NCBI GenBank assembly: GCA_964609625.1
Contig: CAZSRS010000006.1
Location: 62,001 to 126,000, forward strand
Direction of reading: 5' to 3'
Origin: G963674665 sp964609625
GTDB taxonomy: Bacteria; Desulfobacterota; Desulfovibrionia; Desulfovibrionales; Desulfovibrionaceae
Length of the DNA: 64,000 bases
The notes beneath the pieces were generated by a model, which saw nothing but the letters and a program-made list of their open reading frames with translations, did no database searches and was not told where the DNA came from. Below are positions 43,774 to 53,236 of the stretch, piece after piece; within the stretch, counting starts at the first letter, position 1; every line of letters begins with the position of its first letter. Made by a program: the position numbers and the translations under genes.

Positions 43774-44703
43774 ATGTCGTTCACCTTTTTCATGCAAAAC
43801 GTGATCAACGCGCTCCAATGGGGGAGCTTCTACGCCCTCATCGCCCTGGGGTACTCCATGGTGTACTCCATCCTCATGCTCTTCAACTTCGCCCATGGCG
43901 ACATTTTCATGGTCGGCGCCTACATCGGCTTCGGCATCGCCACATTGCTGATAGCCTTGAGCGATACCATGGCCATGGCCATGCCCAGCTGGTTCATCCT
44001 GGGAGTCACGGTACTTGCCTCCATGCTCCTCACCGCGCTTCTCGGCGTCACCGTGGAGCGTGTGGGCTACCGCCCCCTGCGTGGGGCGCCGCGGGCCTCG
44101 GCCGCCATCACCGGTCTGGCCATCGGCATCATCCTGGAGACCGGGGTGTTGGCCATCATGGGCGGGCAGCGGGTGCGCTTTCCCAACCTCATGCCCACCG
44201 TGACCTATGACATCGCGGGGGTATTCATCACCAGCAAGAAGATCATGATCGTGGTTGTGTCGCTGCTGTTGATGTTGGGCATGCACTTTTTCGTCCGCAA
44301 GACAAAATGGGGCATGGCCATGCGGGCCATGGCCTACGATTTCGTGGTGGTGCCGCTCATGGGGGTGCCCTTGAACACCATCGCGGCCCTGACCTTTGCC
44401 ATTGGTTCGGGACTGGCTGCCGTGGCGGGCGTCATGTTCGGCATCGCCTACCCGATTCTCGATCCCTACATGGGCATCTCCTTTGGCTGGAAGGCGTTCG
44501 TGGCGGCGATACTCGGGGGGCGTGGTTCGATCATGGGCGCGACCTTGGCCGGGTTCATGCTCGGTTTCATCGAGATTTTCGTGGCCATGATCTTCCCATC
44601 CACACTACGGGACCTGATCGCATATTCGATCATTCTGGTGATCCTCGTGTTCAGGCCGCATGGTTTCTTTGGCGAGCCCTACAGCGCGCGGCTCAGGCTC
44701 TAG
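43774..44703 (+). CDS. livH: branched-chain amino acid ABC transporter, permease LivH
   Basis: A 309-residue membrane protein with about eight hydrophobic segments. INALQWGSFYALIALGYSMVYSILMLFNFAHGDIFMVGAY is the LivH signature, and GLAAVAGVMFGIAYPILDPYMGISFGWKAFVAAILGGRGSIMGATLAGFMLGFIEI is the EAA-like loop that contacts the ATPase. AGGAG precedes the ATG. It forms the transmembrane channel with LivM. Confidence 0.95.
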   Translation: MSFTFFMQNVINALQWGSFYALIALGYSMVYSILMLFNFAHGDIFMVGAYIGFGIATLLIALSDTMAMAMPSWFILGVTVLASMLLTALLGVTVERVGYRPLRGAPRASAAITGLAIGIILETGVLAIMGGQRVRFPNLMPTVTYDIAGVFITSKKIMIVVVSLLLMLGMHFFVRKTKWGMAMRAMAYDFVVVPLMGVPLNTIAALTFAIGSGLAAVAGVMFGIAYPILDPYMGISFGWKAFVAAILGGRGSIMGATLAGFMLGFIEIFVAMIFPSTLRDLIAYSIILVILVFRPHGFFGEPYSARLRL

Positions 44704-44738
44704 GCGCATGCAACGCTTTCTCGTGAAGGAATTCGGAA

Positions 44739-46022
44739 ATGTCAGTTCAAGATAGATCCTTCTCCAAGTCTTCCGGCCCATTGGGTCGGCTGCGGGAGTT
44801 CCTAAGTCCGGTGCCCCTCATGGGGTGGTTTCTGGGTGCCCTGGTGGCGGTGCTCCTGGAGCACTATGTCGGTCTGGCCCTGGCGAACGGGCTGGGACTC
44901 CCCAAGGTCCCGGTGCTTTTCGGGCTCATGATCATGCTCAAGGACCCCGCGCAGATACCAGGCGCCTTGGCCTATGTGTTCTGCATCTACCTCGTGCCCG
45001 TGTTCCTGGTGGCCAGGATCACGGCGCCGGTGGTGAACCCGATCGTGGGTGGGCTCTACAAGTTGCCCATTTCGATTTCGGCCGTGGTGCACCTGCTGCT
45101 GCTCTACGCCATCTTCCACATCTGGACCGAGGTAAGCGACTACCGGTTGATCACCCTCAAGCTCATGCTCATCGCCATCCTGTTGACCTTGAGTCTGAAT
45201 CTGATCAACGGCTATATGGGTGAATTCTCCTGCTCCCACCCCGGTTTCATGGCCCTGGGAGCCTACGGGACGTCCTTGTTCACGGTGGGGTTGTTCGCCA
45301 ACGACCAGGTGCTGGGGCAGGCCATTTTCACGGGTTTCTGGACCCCGGCCGCATTCCCCTTGGGATTGATTTTCGGCGGTCTCATTGCCGCGTTGGGGGC
45401 GTTGATCATCGCCATCCCGTCGTTCAAAACCCGGGGCGACTATCTGGCCATCATCTCCCTGGCTTTTTTGTTCATCGTCAAGAGCCTGATCGAAAACCTG
45501 GAGTTTGTCGGCGGCCCCAGGGGCCTGGGCAACCAGCCAGACTGGGCCACCCTGCCCCTGGTCTTCACCGTTGTGGTCATGGGCATCTGGATCATGAACA
45601 ACTTCGTGAACTCCATCCTGGGCAAGGGGCTCAATGCGGTGCGTGACGACGAGAGCGCGGCCGAGGCCATGACCGTGGACACCCGAGCCACCAAGATGAC
45701 CTGCTTTCTTTTCGCGGCCTTCTGGGCCGGTGTGGCCGGTGGTCTCTTCGCCCACGTCCTGCGCTACGTGAACCCGTCTTCCTTCGGTATCCAGAAGTTG
45801 GCCGAGGTCCTGGCCATGGTCTATTTCGGCGGACTCAATTCGGTCTACGGTTCCATCGTGGGCGCGGTCAGCATCAGCATGCTTGGGGAGATGCTCAGGC
45901 CCCTGGAGATCTTCAAGTGGATCATCATCCCGCTCCTGCTGATCCTGATCATGATCTTCCGTCCTACAGGGCTGGTGGCTTTCAAGGAACTGAACCTGCG
46001 CAACGTGCTCAAACCGCGGTAA
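44739..46022 (+). CDS. livM: branched-chain amino acid ABC transporter, permease LivM
   Basis: A 427-residue permease. It has an N-terminal extension of ~130 residues with extra membrane segments, as in E. coli LivM-type proteins, then LMLIAILLTLSLNLINGYMGEFSCSHPGFMALGAYGTSL (the LivM signature), FKTRGDYLAIISLAFLFIVKSLIENL and ADALG-like DDESAAEAMTVDTRATKMTCFLFAAFWAGVAGGLFAH. AAGGAA precedes the start. It pairs with LivH. Confidence 0.95.
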   Translation: MSVQDRSFSKSSGPLGRLREFLSPVPLMGWFLGALVAVLLEHYVGLALANGLGLPKVPVLFGLMIMLKDPAQIPGALAYVFCIYLVPVFLVARITAPVVNPIVGGLYKLPISISAVVHLLLLYAIFHIWTEVSDYRLITLKLMLIAILLTLSLNLINGYMGEFSCSHPGFMALGAYGTSLFTVGLFANDQVLGQAIFTGFWTPAAFPLGLIFGGLIAALGALIIAIPSFKTRGDYLAIISLAFLFIVKSLIENLEFVGGPRGLGNQPDWATLPLVFTVVVMGIWIMNNFVNSILGKGLNAVRDDESAAEAMTVDTRATKMTCFLFAAFWAGVAGGLFAHVLRYVNPSSFGIQKLAEVLAMVYFGGLNSVYGSIVGAVSISMLGEMLRPLEIFKWIIIPLLLILIMIFRPTGLVAFKELNLRNVLKPR

Positions 46023-46033
46023 GGTGTTAGGAT

Positions 46034-46804
46034 ATGGCACTTCTCGACGTAACCGACATGGGCCACAACTTCGGCGGCTTGCGCGCGGTGAACATGTATA
46101 ACCTGCGTATCGAGCCCGGAGAGATCGTGGGGCTCATCGGTCCCAATGGCGCGGGCAAGACCACCATCTTCAATCTGATCACCGGCGTCTTCCGCCCCAC
46201 GGACGGCAGCGTGGTCTTCGACGGCCATAGCCTAGTGGGCATGCGGCCGAACAGGATCGCGGCCCTGGGCATTGCCCGCACTTTCCAGGAAATGCGGCTG
46301 TGGCGGCACATGAGCGTGCTCGACCATGTGCGCATGGCCCGCTACTCCAAGATCACCTACGGCTTGATAGGCGCCTTTTTCGACACGCCCAAGCGGCAGC
46401 GCGAGGAAGCCGAGATCGACAAGCTGGCCATGTACTACCTGGATATGATGGGCGTGGCCCAGTTCGCGGACCAGTGGGTCAGCAACCTGCCCTACGGTGC
46501 TGCTAGGCGAGTTGAAATGGCCCGCGCCCTGGTCACGGAGCCCAAGCTCTTGTTCCTGGACGAACCCACCGTGGGCATGACACCTGAAGAGATGCAGGAC
46601 ATGATCGGTGTCATCCGCTCCATCCATCAGGAACTCAAGCTGGCCATCTTTCTCATCGAGCACAGGCTGCGCGTGGTCACGGAACTCTGCAGCCGGGTGC
46701 AGAGCCTGTTCTTTGGCGAGGTGCTGGCAGAAGGCACTCCCAAGGAAGTCCTGAACAACCCCGAGGTCATCAAGGCCTACCTGGGCGAAGAAAGGGTTGA
46801 ATGA
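46034..46804 (+). CDS. livG: branched-chain amino acid ABC transporter, ATPase LivG
   Basis: A 256-residue ABC ATPase with Walker A GPNGAGKTT, the LivG-type IARTFQEMRLWRHMSVLDHV, the signature NLPYGAARRVEMARAL (divergent from LSGGQ as usual in LivG), Walker B LLFLDEPTVGM and H-loop FLIEHRLRVV. Its stop overlaps the livF start (ATGA). Energises transport with LivF. Confidence 0.95.
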   Translation: MALLDVTDMGHNFGGLRAVNMYNLRIEPGEIVGLIGPNGAGKTTIFNLITGVFRPTDGSVVFDGHSLVGMRPNRIAALGIARTFQEMRLWRHMSVLDHVRMARYSKITYGLIGAFFDTPKRQREEAEIDKLAMYYLDMMGVAQFADQWVSNLPYGAARRVEMARALVTEPKLLFLDEPTVGMTPEEMQDMIGVIRSIHQELKLAIFLIEHRLRVVTELCSRVQSLFFGEVLAEGTPKEVLNNPEVIKAYLGEERVE

Positions 46805-47517
46805 TGCTCTTGTCCGTCGAGAATCTCCACGTCTCCTATGGTCGCATCAAGGCCCTGCATGGGTTGGATTTTTACATAGACAACAACGAAATAGTCACGA
46901 TCATCGGCGCCAACGGAGCCGGAAAGAGTTCCACCCTGCGCGCCATCTCGCGCGTCATCCCGGTGGAGGCGGGCACGAAAATGACCTTTGATGGTCAGGA
47001 CCTGCTTAAATACCAGCCCGACAAGGTCGTCAGCGTATTGGGCATCTCCCACGTGCCCGAGGGCCGCAGGCTCTTCGGCAACCTCACCGTGCTCGAGAAC
47101 ATGCAGCTCGCCGCCTTTGCCCGTAAGGACAAGAAGCAGGTGGAGCAGGACATCGCGCGGATGTTTACCATCTTTCCCAGACTCGAGGAACGCAAGGACC
47201 AGAAGTCCGGCACCCTTTCCGGCGGCGAGCAGCAGATGCTCGCCGTGGCCCGCGCGTTCATCAGCGCCCGCAAGCTCATGATCCTGGACGAACCCTCCAT
47301 GGGGCTCTCTCCCCTGCTCATGCAACGCGTCTTCGAGTCCCTGAAGGAGATCAACAAGGAAGGCACCACCATTCTCCTGGTGGAGCAGAACGCCCGCATG
47401 GCACTCAAGTTCGCCAACCGGGCCTATGTTCTGGAAGCCGGAAAGATCGTGGCCCAAGGCCAGTGCACGGAACTCATGGACAACCCCGAGGTGCAGAAGG
47501 CCTACCTCGGAGGATGA
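46801..47517 (+). CDS. livF: branched-chain amino acid ABC transporter, ATPase LivF
   Basis: A 238-residue ABC ATPase with SVENLHVSYGRIKALHGLDF, Walker A GANGAGKSS, GISHVPEGRRLFGNLTVLENM (LivF hallmark), signature TLSGGEQQMLAVARAF, Walker B LMILDEPSMGLSPLL and LLVEQNARMAL. The first ATG (46801) overlaps the livG stop; the second (46804) is equally possible. Last gene of the operon. Confidence 0.96.
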   Translation: MMLLSVENLHVSYGRIKALHGLDFYIDNNEIVTIIGANGAGKSSTLRAISRVIPVEAGTKMTFDGQDLLKYQPDKVVSVLGISHVPEGRRLFGNLTVLENMQLAAFARKDKKQVEQDIARMFTIFPRLEERKDQKSGTLSGGEQQMLAVARAFISARKLMILDEPSMGLSPLLMQRVFESLKEINKEGTTILLVEQNARMALKFANRAYVLEAGKIVAQGQCTELMDNPEVQKAYLGG

Positions 47518-47530
47518 CGCGCAACCACAC

Positions 47531-47558
47531 GCGGCAGTTCGACGTTTCCGGCTGCCGC
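47531..47558. terminator. hairpin after livF
   Basis: GCGGCAG (47531-47537) and CTGCCGC (47552-47558) form a stem with a 14-base loop, 13 bases after the livF stop and just beyond the stop of the small minus-strand gene. No T tract; a weak terminator candidate. Confidence 0.4.
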
Positions 47559-47577
47559 CACGCGACCTCGGTGCTGG

Positions 47578-47724
47578 TTAGCACAGCGCCAACCTGTAGA
47601 TCAGGCGCTCGTACAGAGCCGAGATTCGTGTAGCCGTGGATGCGCTCACGCCCATGTCCCGCAGTCTGCAATAGAGATGCAGCGGATTGAGCTTGTGCTG
47701 CAAACGATTCTTCATGCCGCCCAT
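47578..47724 (-). CDS. small basic protein, 48 residues, unknown function
   Basis: The frame from the ATG at 47724 has an excellent AAGGAG ribosome site seven bases upstream, and the product is well-formed: MGGMKNRLQHKLNPLHLY, then CRLRDMGVSASTATRISALY and ERLIYRLALC, ending in TAA. It is helical and arginine/leucine-rich, without a signal peptide. I have an impression of similar short proteins with the pattern NxLHxYCRLxxxG in related bacteria but cannot verify it. The longer frame to 47832 has no support. It converges with livF and is separated from it by about 60 bases. Confidence 0.6.
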   Translation of the reverse strand: MGGMKNRLQHKLNPLHLYCRLRDMGVSASTATRISALYERLIYRLALC

Positions 47725-47925
47725 GGTTATGCTCCTTGCCACTTGTACTGCGTATCGGCATGGTGAGGAAAATGCTTTAGCCGACCGCTTTAGTCCTGCA
47801 AAGCTCGTGCCGGCGGAGCTGGCCTTGCCCAATACCGCCCCCGTGACAAAGGGCCAGTGCCCGTGGTATCAAATAAAGGCAGAATCGCGCAGAGGCATTG
47901 ATGAAATCCGGCCCCCGTCCCGGCC

Positions 47926-48738
47926 ATGCCAATATCTCGCTGGATGTACCGCATGCACATATTCAGGCATTCGTCATCGTTTCGACACGCACTTGTCTCC
48001 CTGCTCCTGCTGCTGGCCCTGGGCGCCTGCGGCAAGACATACCCACCCATGGACACGGCCGCCGCGCCCAGACCCAAGGCCGGGCCCTTTGTCCTCGGCC
48101 CCGGCGACACCGTGGCCGTCACGGTCTGGCGGGACGAGGAACTCTCCAACGAGCACGTGCTGGACCCCACGGGCCGCATCCACATGCCCTTGGTGGGCGA
48201 AATCCAGGCCGGCGGCAAGACGGTCAACGAACTGCAGGAACACATTGCCACGCGGCTACAGGAGTATTTCGTCAAGCCCCAGGTGACGGTGGCTGTCCAG
48301 GAAGTGGGAAGCCGGCGCGTGCACGTCCTGGGCTTTGTCAACTCCCCTGGCACCCAGGAGTTCAACCGCGACGTGACACTCTGGGATGCCCTGGCCGCGG
48401 CCGGAGGGTTCAGCGAGGACGCGGACGAGAACGAGGTTCTGCTGATGCGCAGGGAAGAGAACAAGGTCGCGGTCCGCGCCGTGAGCACCCGTTTCCCCCA
48501 GTCCGTCGAGGACACGGCCACGGCGGGCGCCTTTCTTTGGTTGCAACCCGACGACGTGGTTTATGTCCTGCCTTCCGATGCCTACAAGTTCGAGGAAATC
48601 GTCAACATCATCAACGCCGCCATTTCGCCGCTGCTCAGCATCAGCCAGGGAATCATCCTCTACCCAGACGTCCTGAACATCCTCAAGGACGGCAAGCGGA
48701 TGGACACGGGGGGCAGCGCCATCGTCATCTCGCCGTGA
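47926..48738 (+). CDS. Wza-like polysaccharide export lipoprotein (Poly_export + SLBB)
   Basis: A signal with lipobox LLLALGACG (Cys at about residue 35 from the first ATG) is followed by a polysaccharide export domain (FVLGPGDTVAVTVWRDEELSNEHVLDPTGRIHMPLVGEIQAGGKTVNELQEHIATRLQEYFVKPQVTVAV) and an SLBB-type segment (SRRVHVLGFVNSPGTQEFNRDVTLWDALAAAGGFSEDADENEVLLMR). Such outer-membrane proteins form the exit channel for capsule or exopolysaccharide. The start could be 47926, 47944 or 47953; none has a strong ribosome site. It heads the run of glycan-type genes that follow. Confidence 0.88.
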   Translation: MPISRWMYRMHIFRHSSSFRHALVSLLLLLALGACGKTYPPMDTAAAPRPKAGPFVLGPGDTVAVTVWRDEELSNEHVLDPTGRIHMPLVGEIQAGGKTVNELQEHIATRLQEYFVKPQVTVAVQEVGSRRVHVLGFVNSPGTQEFNRDVTLWDALAAAGGFSEDADENEVLLMRREENKVAVRAVSTRFPQSVEDTATAGAFLWLQPDDVVYVLPSDAYKFEEIVNIINAAISPLLSISQGIILYPDVLNILKDGKRMDTGGSAIVISP

Positions 48739-48824
48739 GCGGATGTGCGGCGGCGAGTCATTTCCCGTGTTCCTGTCCCTCTTGAACAGGCGGCCGGTCG
48801 TATACCATACAGGAGCGTAACTGC

Positions 48825-50306
48825 ATGAAGGTCCTGGCGCTCAATGCGCCCTATTTCGAGAAATTCTCGCGCCCCCAGCGCAGTCCGGCCGTGACGAAAA
48901 GCGGAACCCTCTACTTCCCGCTCTGGTTGTCCTTTTGCGTGGGCGTGCTGGAACAGGACGGCTTCGAGGTCGATTTCGTGGACGCCCCTGCCTGGGGTCT
49001 CGCACTGCATGACGTGCTGGAACGGGCCAGGGCCTTTGATCCCGGCCTCGTGGTCATGGACACCAGCACCCCCAGCGTGCTCAACGACATCGGCGTGGCC
49101 GCGGCCCTGAAGCAGGCCCTGCCCGGGTGCGTGGTGGTCTTCGTGGGCACCCATGTCTCGGCCCTGCCAGAGCAGACCCTGGAGCAGGCCGCTGCCCATG
49201 GAAACGCCGTGGACCTGATCGCCCTGCGCGAATACGAGTACACGGTGCGCGAAGTGGCCAGGGCCGTGCACCAGGCCGGCGGACTCCCTGATCTCGAGGT
49301 ACTGCGCGGTATTCCCGGCCTGGCCCTGCGCGCTGACGCCGGGGTGGAGCGCACGCCGGAGCGCGGGTTCATCGAGGACCTCGACGCCCTGCCCTGGGTC
49401 AGCAAGGTCTATAAAAAGCACCTGGACATCCGCCACTATTTCAACCCCAACGCCCGCTACCCCATGGTCACGCTGGTCTCCAGCCGGGGGTGCCCCTTCA
49501 AGTGCAGCTTCTGTGTCTATCCCCAGACCATGAGCGGCCGGCGTTACCGCTTCCGCTCGGTACGGGATGTAGTGGAGGAAATGGCCTGGGTGGCCGCCAA
49601 TTTCCCCGAGGCCAAATCCATTTTCTTTGAGGACGACACCCTCACCGCGGACAAGAAGCGCTGTCAAGAGCTGAGCCGAAGCATCATCGAGCGCGGCCTG
49701 AAGCTGGACTGGACCGCCAACTCGCGCATCGACCTGGACCACGAGACCATGACCCTGATGCGTCGCGCCGGCTGCCGCATGCTCTGCGTGGGCTTCGAGA
49801 GCGGGGACCCCGAGGCCCTGAAGGCCATGCACAAGGGCATCAAGCGGGAGCGCATGCTCGAATTCATGCGCGACGCCCGCCGTGCCGGCATCCTCATCCA
49901 CGGCTGCTTCATCTTCGGCTTTCCGGGCGACACCCGCGAGAGCATCGAGCGTACCATCGATTTCGCCATCGAGCTGGCGCCGGACACCGTGCAATTCTAT
50001 CCCGTGATGGTCTATCCCGGCACCGAGGCCTACGAGGAGTACAAGCAGCGGGGGTGGATCACGGTCAGCGACTTCAGCCGATGGCTCACGCCAGAGGGGC
50101 TGCACAACTGCGTGGTACGCAACGAGCAGCTCGGCGGCGAGGAACTGGTCCGGCTTTGCGACTTGGCTCGCCGGCGCTTCTATCTCAGGCCGGCCTACTT
50201 CCTCTACAAGCTCAGGCAGGTGTTGCTGCATCCCAAGGAATGGGGGCGTACCGCCAAGGCAGGGCGGACGTTCTTCAAACACCTGTTGCGGGGATCAAAG
50301 GTCTAG
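48825..50306 (+). CDS. B12-binding radical SAM protein
   Basis: Residues 1-150 are a cobalamin-binding-like domain (KVLALNAPYFEKFSRPQRSP, FPLWLSFCVGVLEQDGFEVDFVDAPA, VVFVGTHVSALPEQTL). The radical SAM core has SSRGCPFKCSFCVYPQTMSGRRYRFRS (C-x3-C-x2-C), FFEDDTLTADKKR and VGFESGDPEALKAMHKGIKRERM. The layout and motifs are close to the hopanoid/glycan-associated radical SAM proteins (HpnJ-like). It ends three bases before the GT2 gene and is likely part of a lipid or surface-glycan modification pathway. The ATG follows GGAGCG. Confidence 0.87.
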   Translation: MKVLALNAPYFEKFSRPQRSPAVTKSGTLYFPLWLSFCVGVLEQDGFEVDFVDAPAWGLALHDVLERARAFDPGLVVMDTSTPSVLNDIGVAAALKQALPGCVVVFVGTHVSALPEQTLEQAAAHGNAVDLIALREYEYTVREVARAVHQAGGLPDLEVLRGIPGLALRADAGVERTPERGFIEDLDALPWVSKVYKKHLDIRHYFNPNARYPMVTLVSSRGCPFKCSFCVYPQTMSGRRYRFRSVRDVVEEMAWVAANFPEAKSIFFEDDTLTADKKRCQELSRSIIERGLKLDWTANSRIDLDHETMTLMRRAGCRMLCVGFESGDPEALKAMHKGIKRERMLEFMRDARRAGILIHGCFIFGFPGDTRESIERTIDFAIELAPDTVQFYPVMVYPGTEAYEEYKQRGWITVSDFSRWLTPEGLHNCVVRNEQLGGEELVRLCDLARRRFYLRPAYFLYKLRQVLLHPKEWGRTAKAGRTFFKHLLRGSKV

Positions 50307-50309
50307 ACC

Positions 50310-51296
50310 ATGGCCAACGAACAACTCGTCTGCTCCGTGGTGGTGCCGGCCTACAATGCCGCCCGCACCCTGGATGCCTGCCTCCAGGCCCTGAACACCC
50401 AGACCGCGCCCACGGATGCCTACGAGATCATCGTCGTGGACGACGGTTCCAGGGACAATACGGCCGAGATCGCTCAACGCCATGGAGTCCGTCTGGTCCG
50501 TCAGGAGAACAGGGGCCCGGCAGCCGCGCGCAATCGGGGTGTTGCCGAGGCAAGAGGCGATATCGTCCTGTTCACGGACGCCGACTGCCAGCCGCTGCCG
50601 GACTGGATCGAGAACATGCTGGCACCCTTCGACGATCCCGCCGTTGCCGGGGTACAGGGCGCCTACCTCACCCGGCAGACCTTTCTCACCGCGCGTTTCG
50701 CCCAGGCTGAGTTCGAGGACCGTTACGCGATTATGGCCCGCTTCGAGAGCATCGACCTCGTGGCCACCTACGCGGCCGGGTTCCGGCGCGCGCTGTTCCT
50801 GCAGATGGGGGGGTTCGACGACTCCTTTCCCGTGGCCAACAACGAGGACACCGATTTCTCCTACCGCCTCTGCGCGGCCGGGCACAGGCTGGTGTTCGCG
50901 CCCGAGGCCAGGATCTTTCACCATCACCCCGGCACCCTGCGCAAGTACCTGCGCACCAAGTATTGGCGCGGCTATTGGCGTATGATCGTCTACCGCCGCT
51001 ACCCGGAAAAGGCCGTGAAGGACCGCTACACCTCCACGCCGGTGAAGCTTCAGACCCTGGGCATGCTGGCCGTATACGGCCTCCTGCCCCTGGCCCTGTT
51101 CTGGCGCCCGGTCCGCTGGCTGCTCTTCTGCCTGCTGGCAGCCGTTCCCATCGCCGGGGCGTCCCTGATCCGCCGCGCGTGGAACGAGGACAGGATCCTG
51201 GGCCTGGCCACGCCGTTCTATGTGCTGCTACGCGCTGCGGCCCTGGCCGCCGGCTCCCTGCACGGCCTCGCCGCCTGCCTTGTGAAGAAGCGCTGA
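50310..51296 (+). CDS. family 2 glycosyltransferase
   Basis: An inverting GT-A enzyme of 328 residues: CSVVVPAYNAARTLDACLQAL, YEIIVVDDGSRDNTAEIA, the metal-binding VLFTDADCQPLPDWIENML and the acceptor region NNEDTDFSYRLCAAGHRL. C-terminal hydrophobic segments (LGMLAVYGLLPLALFWRPV, LLFCLLAAVPIAGASLI, LAAGSLHGLAACL) anchor it in the membrane. It is 3 bases after the radical SAM gene and shares its transcript. Confidence 0.92.
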   Translation: MANEQLVCSVVVPAYNAARTLDACLQALNTQTAPTDAYEIIVVDDGSRDNTAEIAQRHGVRLVRQENRGPAAARNRGVAEARGDIVLFTDADCQPLPDWIENMLAPFDDPAVAGVQGAYLTRQTFLTARFAQAEFEDRYAIMARFESIDLVATYAAGFRRALFLQMGGFDDSFPVANNEDTDFSYRLCAAGHRLVFAPEARIFHHHPGTLRKYLRTKYWRGYWRMIVYRRYPEKAVKDRYTSTPVKLQTLGMLAVYGLLPLALFWRPVRWLLFCLLAAVPIAGASLIRRAWNEDRILGLATPFYVLLRAAALAAGSLHGLAACLVKKR

Positions 51297-51353
51297 GAAT
51301 GCAACCGCCCGGTGGCAGGGCGCAGCCAAGGAATTTCCACCAAGGAGTACCCC

Positions 51354-53234
51354 ATGTTCGGCAGCATTGGTTTCGTGGATCTGGCGAGCGGCGCGAGCAC
51401 CATCGCCCCTGTGCCTGAATCCTGGCGCCGCCGTTATCTCGGGGGGCGGGGCGTGAACATCCGTCTCCTGGCTCGTGGCCCAGTTCCCGGCATGTGCGCT
51501 CCAAGCTCCCTGCAAGAGTGGATGAGCCTCCAACCCCTGCTGTTTGGCGTGGGCCTGCTGGCCGGGCTGCCCTGCCCGTCGCCGTCACGCCTGAATATCA
51601 CCGGCCCCTCGCCAGAGACAGGCCTCTTGGCCGATTCGAACATCGGCGGGGCCTTTGCCCCGGCCCTGCGTCGTGCCGGGTACGATCATCTGGCCCTGCT
51701 GGGCCAAGCGCCCGAGCCCTGCGTGCTCCTGGCCGAATCCGGCCGCCTGGTCTTGGAGCCGGCCGGCACGCTCTGGGGGCTGGACACCCTGGAGGCCATC
51801 AAAGAATTGGAGCGACGCTACGGCCCCGACTCCCAGAGCTTGGTCATCGGCCGCGCCGGCGAGAACCAGGTGCGCTTCGCCTGCGTGCGGCACGGCCTGA
51901 AGAGCGCGGCCGGCCGTGGCGGACTGGGCTGCCTCATGGGCATGAAACGCGTCAAGGCCGTGGTCGCGCGCGGCGGGGGCAGGCCCGAGGCATGTGACGA
52001 CGCCGGACTGCGCGCGTGCAGCGAGGAGCAGCACAAGCGCATCCTCGCCACCAGGACCCGTGAGGTCCTGCACGCTTACGGCACCATTTTCCTCTTCGAC
52101 CTGCACAACTACGTCGGCATCGTGCGCACCCTCAACGGCCGTTTGAACCGTTTCATCGAGGGGCGCGCCATGCGTACCAAGGCCTTTGCCAGGTACTTCA
52201 CCGGCAGACGCCCCTGCCAGGGGTGCCGCATCGCCTGCCGCCACGTCTATCAGGTGGAAGACGCCCAGGGGCGCATCGTGGAAAACGAAGGACCGGAGTA
52301 CGGCATGGTGGGCAATTTCGGCCCGGTGCTCGGCATCGCCGACGCCAAGGCCCTGCTGCTGCTCAACCATCAGCTCAACGACCTGGGTCTGGACGCCGCG
52401 TCCGCCGGCAACATCATCGCCTGGGCCATGGAGCTTTTCGACAAGGGCCTGCTGACCACGGCGGACACCGACGGCCTGGAATTGCGCTGGGGGGACGCGG
52501 CCATTGTTGCCCGCCTGTTGGAGGATATCGCCGCATGCAGAGGCTTCGGCGCCCTCCTGGCCAAGGGGGCGCGGGAAGCTGCCGCAGCCATCGGCAAGGG
52601 CGCGGCCGAGCACCTGATCTGGGTCAAGAACAGCCCGCAGTCCGATTCCGTGGACGTGCGCGCCTACAAGGGCTTTGCCCTGGGCGTGGCCACCGCCACC
52701 AGGGGGGGCGATCACCTGCGCAGCCGCCCCACCATGGAGGCCTTGCACCTGCCCGCGGAGCAGCTCCGCGCCATGTACGGCGCGGATATCTCGCCGGACC
52801 CCACCAGCTACCAGGGCAAAGCGCGCATGGTCTGGCAGTCGGAGCGCGAATACGCCCTGGCCGACGCCCTGGGGCTCTGCCGCTTTGCCCAGCGCTTCAA
52901 CAGCCCGGACCTGCTCGCCCCCGAAGACCTGCGCAACCTGGCCGAGCTGGCCTCTGGCCTGCGCTGGAGTCCAGAGGAATTCCTGGATATCGGGGAGCGT
53001 ATCACCTGCCTGGACCGCTGCTACCTGGCTGCGCGCGGCGTCACTCGCAAGGACGACTCCCTGCCTCCGCGCTATTTCGAGCCCATGCCCGAGGGAGGCT
53101 ACGCCGGGGAGTGTATCGACCCGCGTCGGTTCGCGGCCATGCTCGACGAGTACTACGACCTGCACGGCTGGGAGCGCGCCACGGGGCGCCCTTTGCCGGA
53201 GACGCTGGAGCGGCTGGACATCGAGCCGGAATAG
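51354..53234 (+). CDS. aldehyde ferredoxin oxidoreductase (tungsten enzyme family)
   Basis: A 626-residue member of the AOR family, starting at the ATG at 51354 (AAGGAG). The N-terminal domain binds tungstopterin (YLGGRGVNIRLLA, NITGPSPETGLLADSNIGGAFAPALRRAGYDHLALLGQA). The [4Fe-4S] ligands are Cys288, Cys291 and Cys295 (PCQGCRIACRHVY) and Cys509 in ADALGLCRFA; the first three have the same numbers as in Pyrococcus AOR. It oxidises aldehydes to acids with ferredoxin. Its position in an otherwise glycan-like cluster, in line with GT2, is unexpected. Confidence 0.92.
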   Translation: MFGSIGFVDLASGASTIAPVPESWRRRYLGGRGVNIRLLARGPVPGMCAPSSLQEWMSLQPLLFGVGLLAGLPCPSPSRLNITGPSPETGLLADSNIGGAFAPALRRAGYDHLALLGQAPEPCVLLAESGRLVLEPAGTLWGLDTLEAIKELERRYGPDSQSLVIGRAGENQVRFACVRHGLKSAAGRGGLGCLMGMKRVKAVVARGGGRPEACDDAGLRACSEEQHKRILATRTREVLHAYGTIFLFDLHNYVGIVRTLNGRLNRFIEGRAMRTKAFARYFTGRRPCQGCRIACRHVYQVEDAQGRIVENEGPEYGMVGNFGPVLGIADAKALLLLNHQLNDLGLDAASAGNIIAWAMELFDKGLLTTADTDGLELRWGDAAIVARLLEDIAACRGFGALLAKGAREAAAAIGKGAAEHLIWVKNSPQSDSVDVRAYKGFALGVATATRGGDHLRSRPTMEALHLPAEQLRAMYGADISPDPTSYQGKARMVWQSEREYALADALGLCRFAQRFNSPDLLAPEDLRNLAELASGLRWSPEEFLDIGERITCLDRCYLAARGVTRKDDSLPPRYFEPMPEGGYAGECIDPRRFAAMLDEYYDLHGWERATGRPLPETLERLDIEPE

Positions 53235-53236
53235 CC

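Noticed and set aside
48660..50282. 540-codon minus-strand open frame
   Set aside because: Antisense to the B12 radical SAM gene, with low-complexity Gly/Ala/His product and no motifs.
51585..53165. 526-codon minus-strand open frame
   Set aside because: Antisense to AOR, whose Fe-S ligands are intact; composition is not protein-like.
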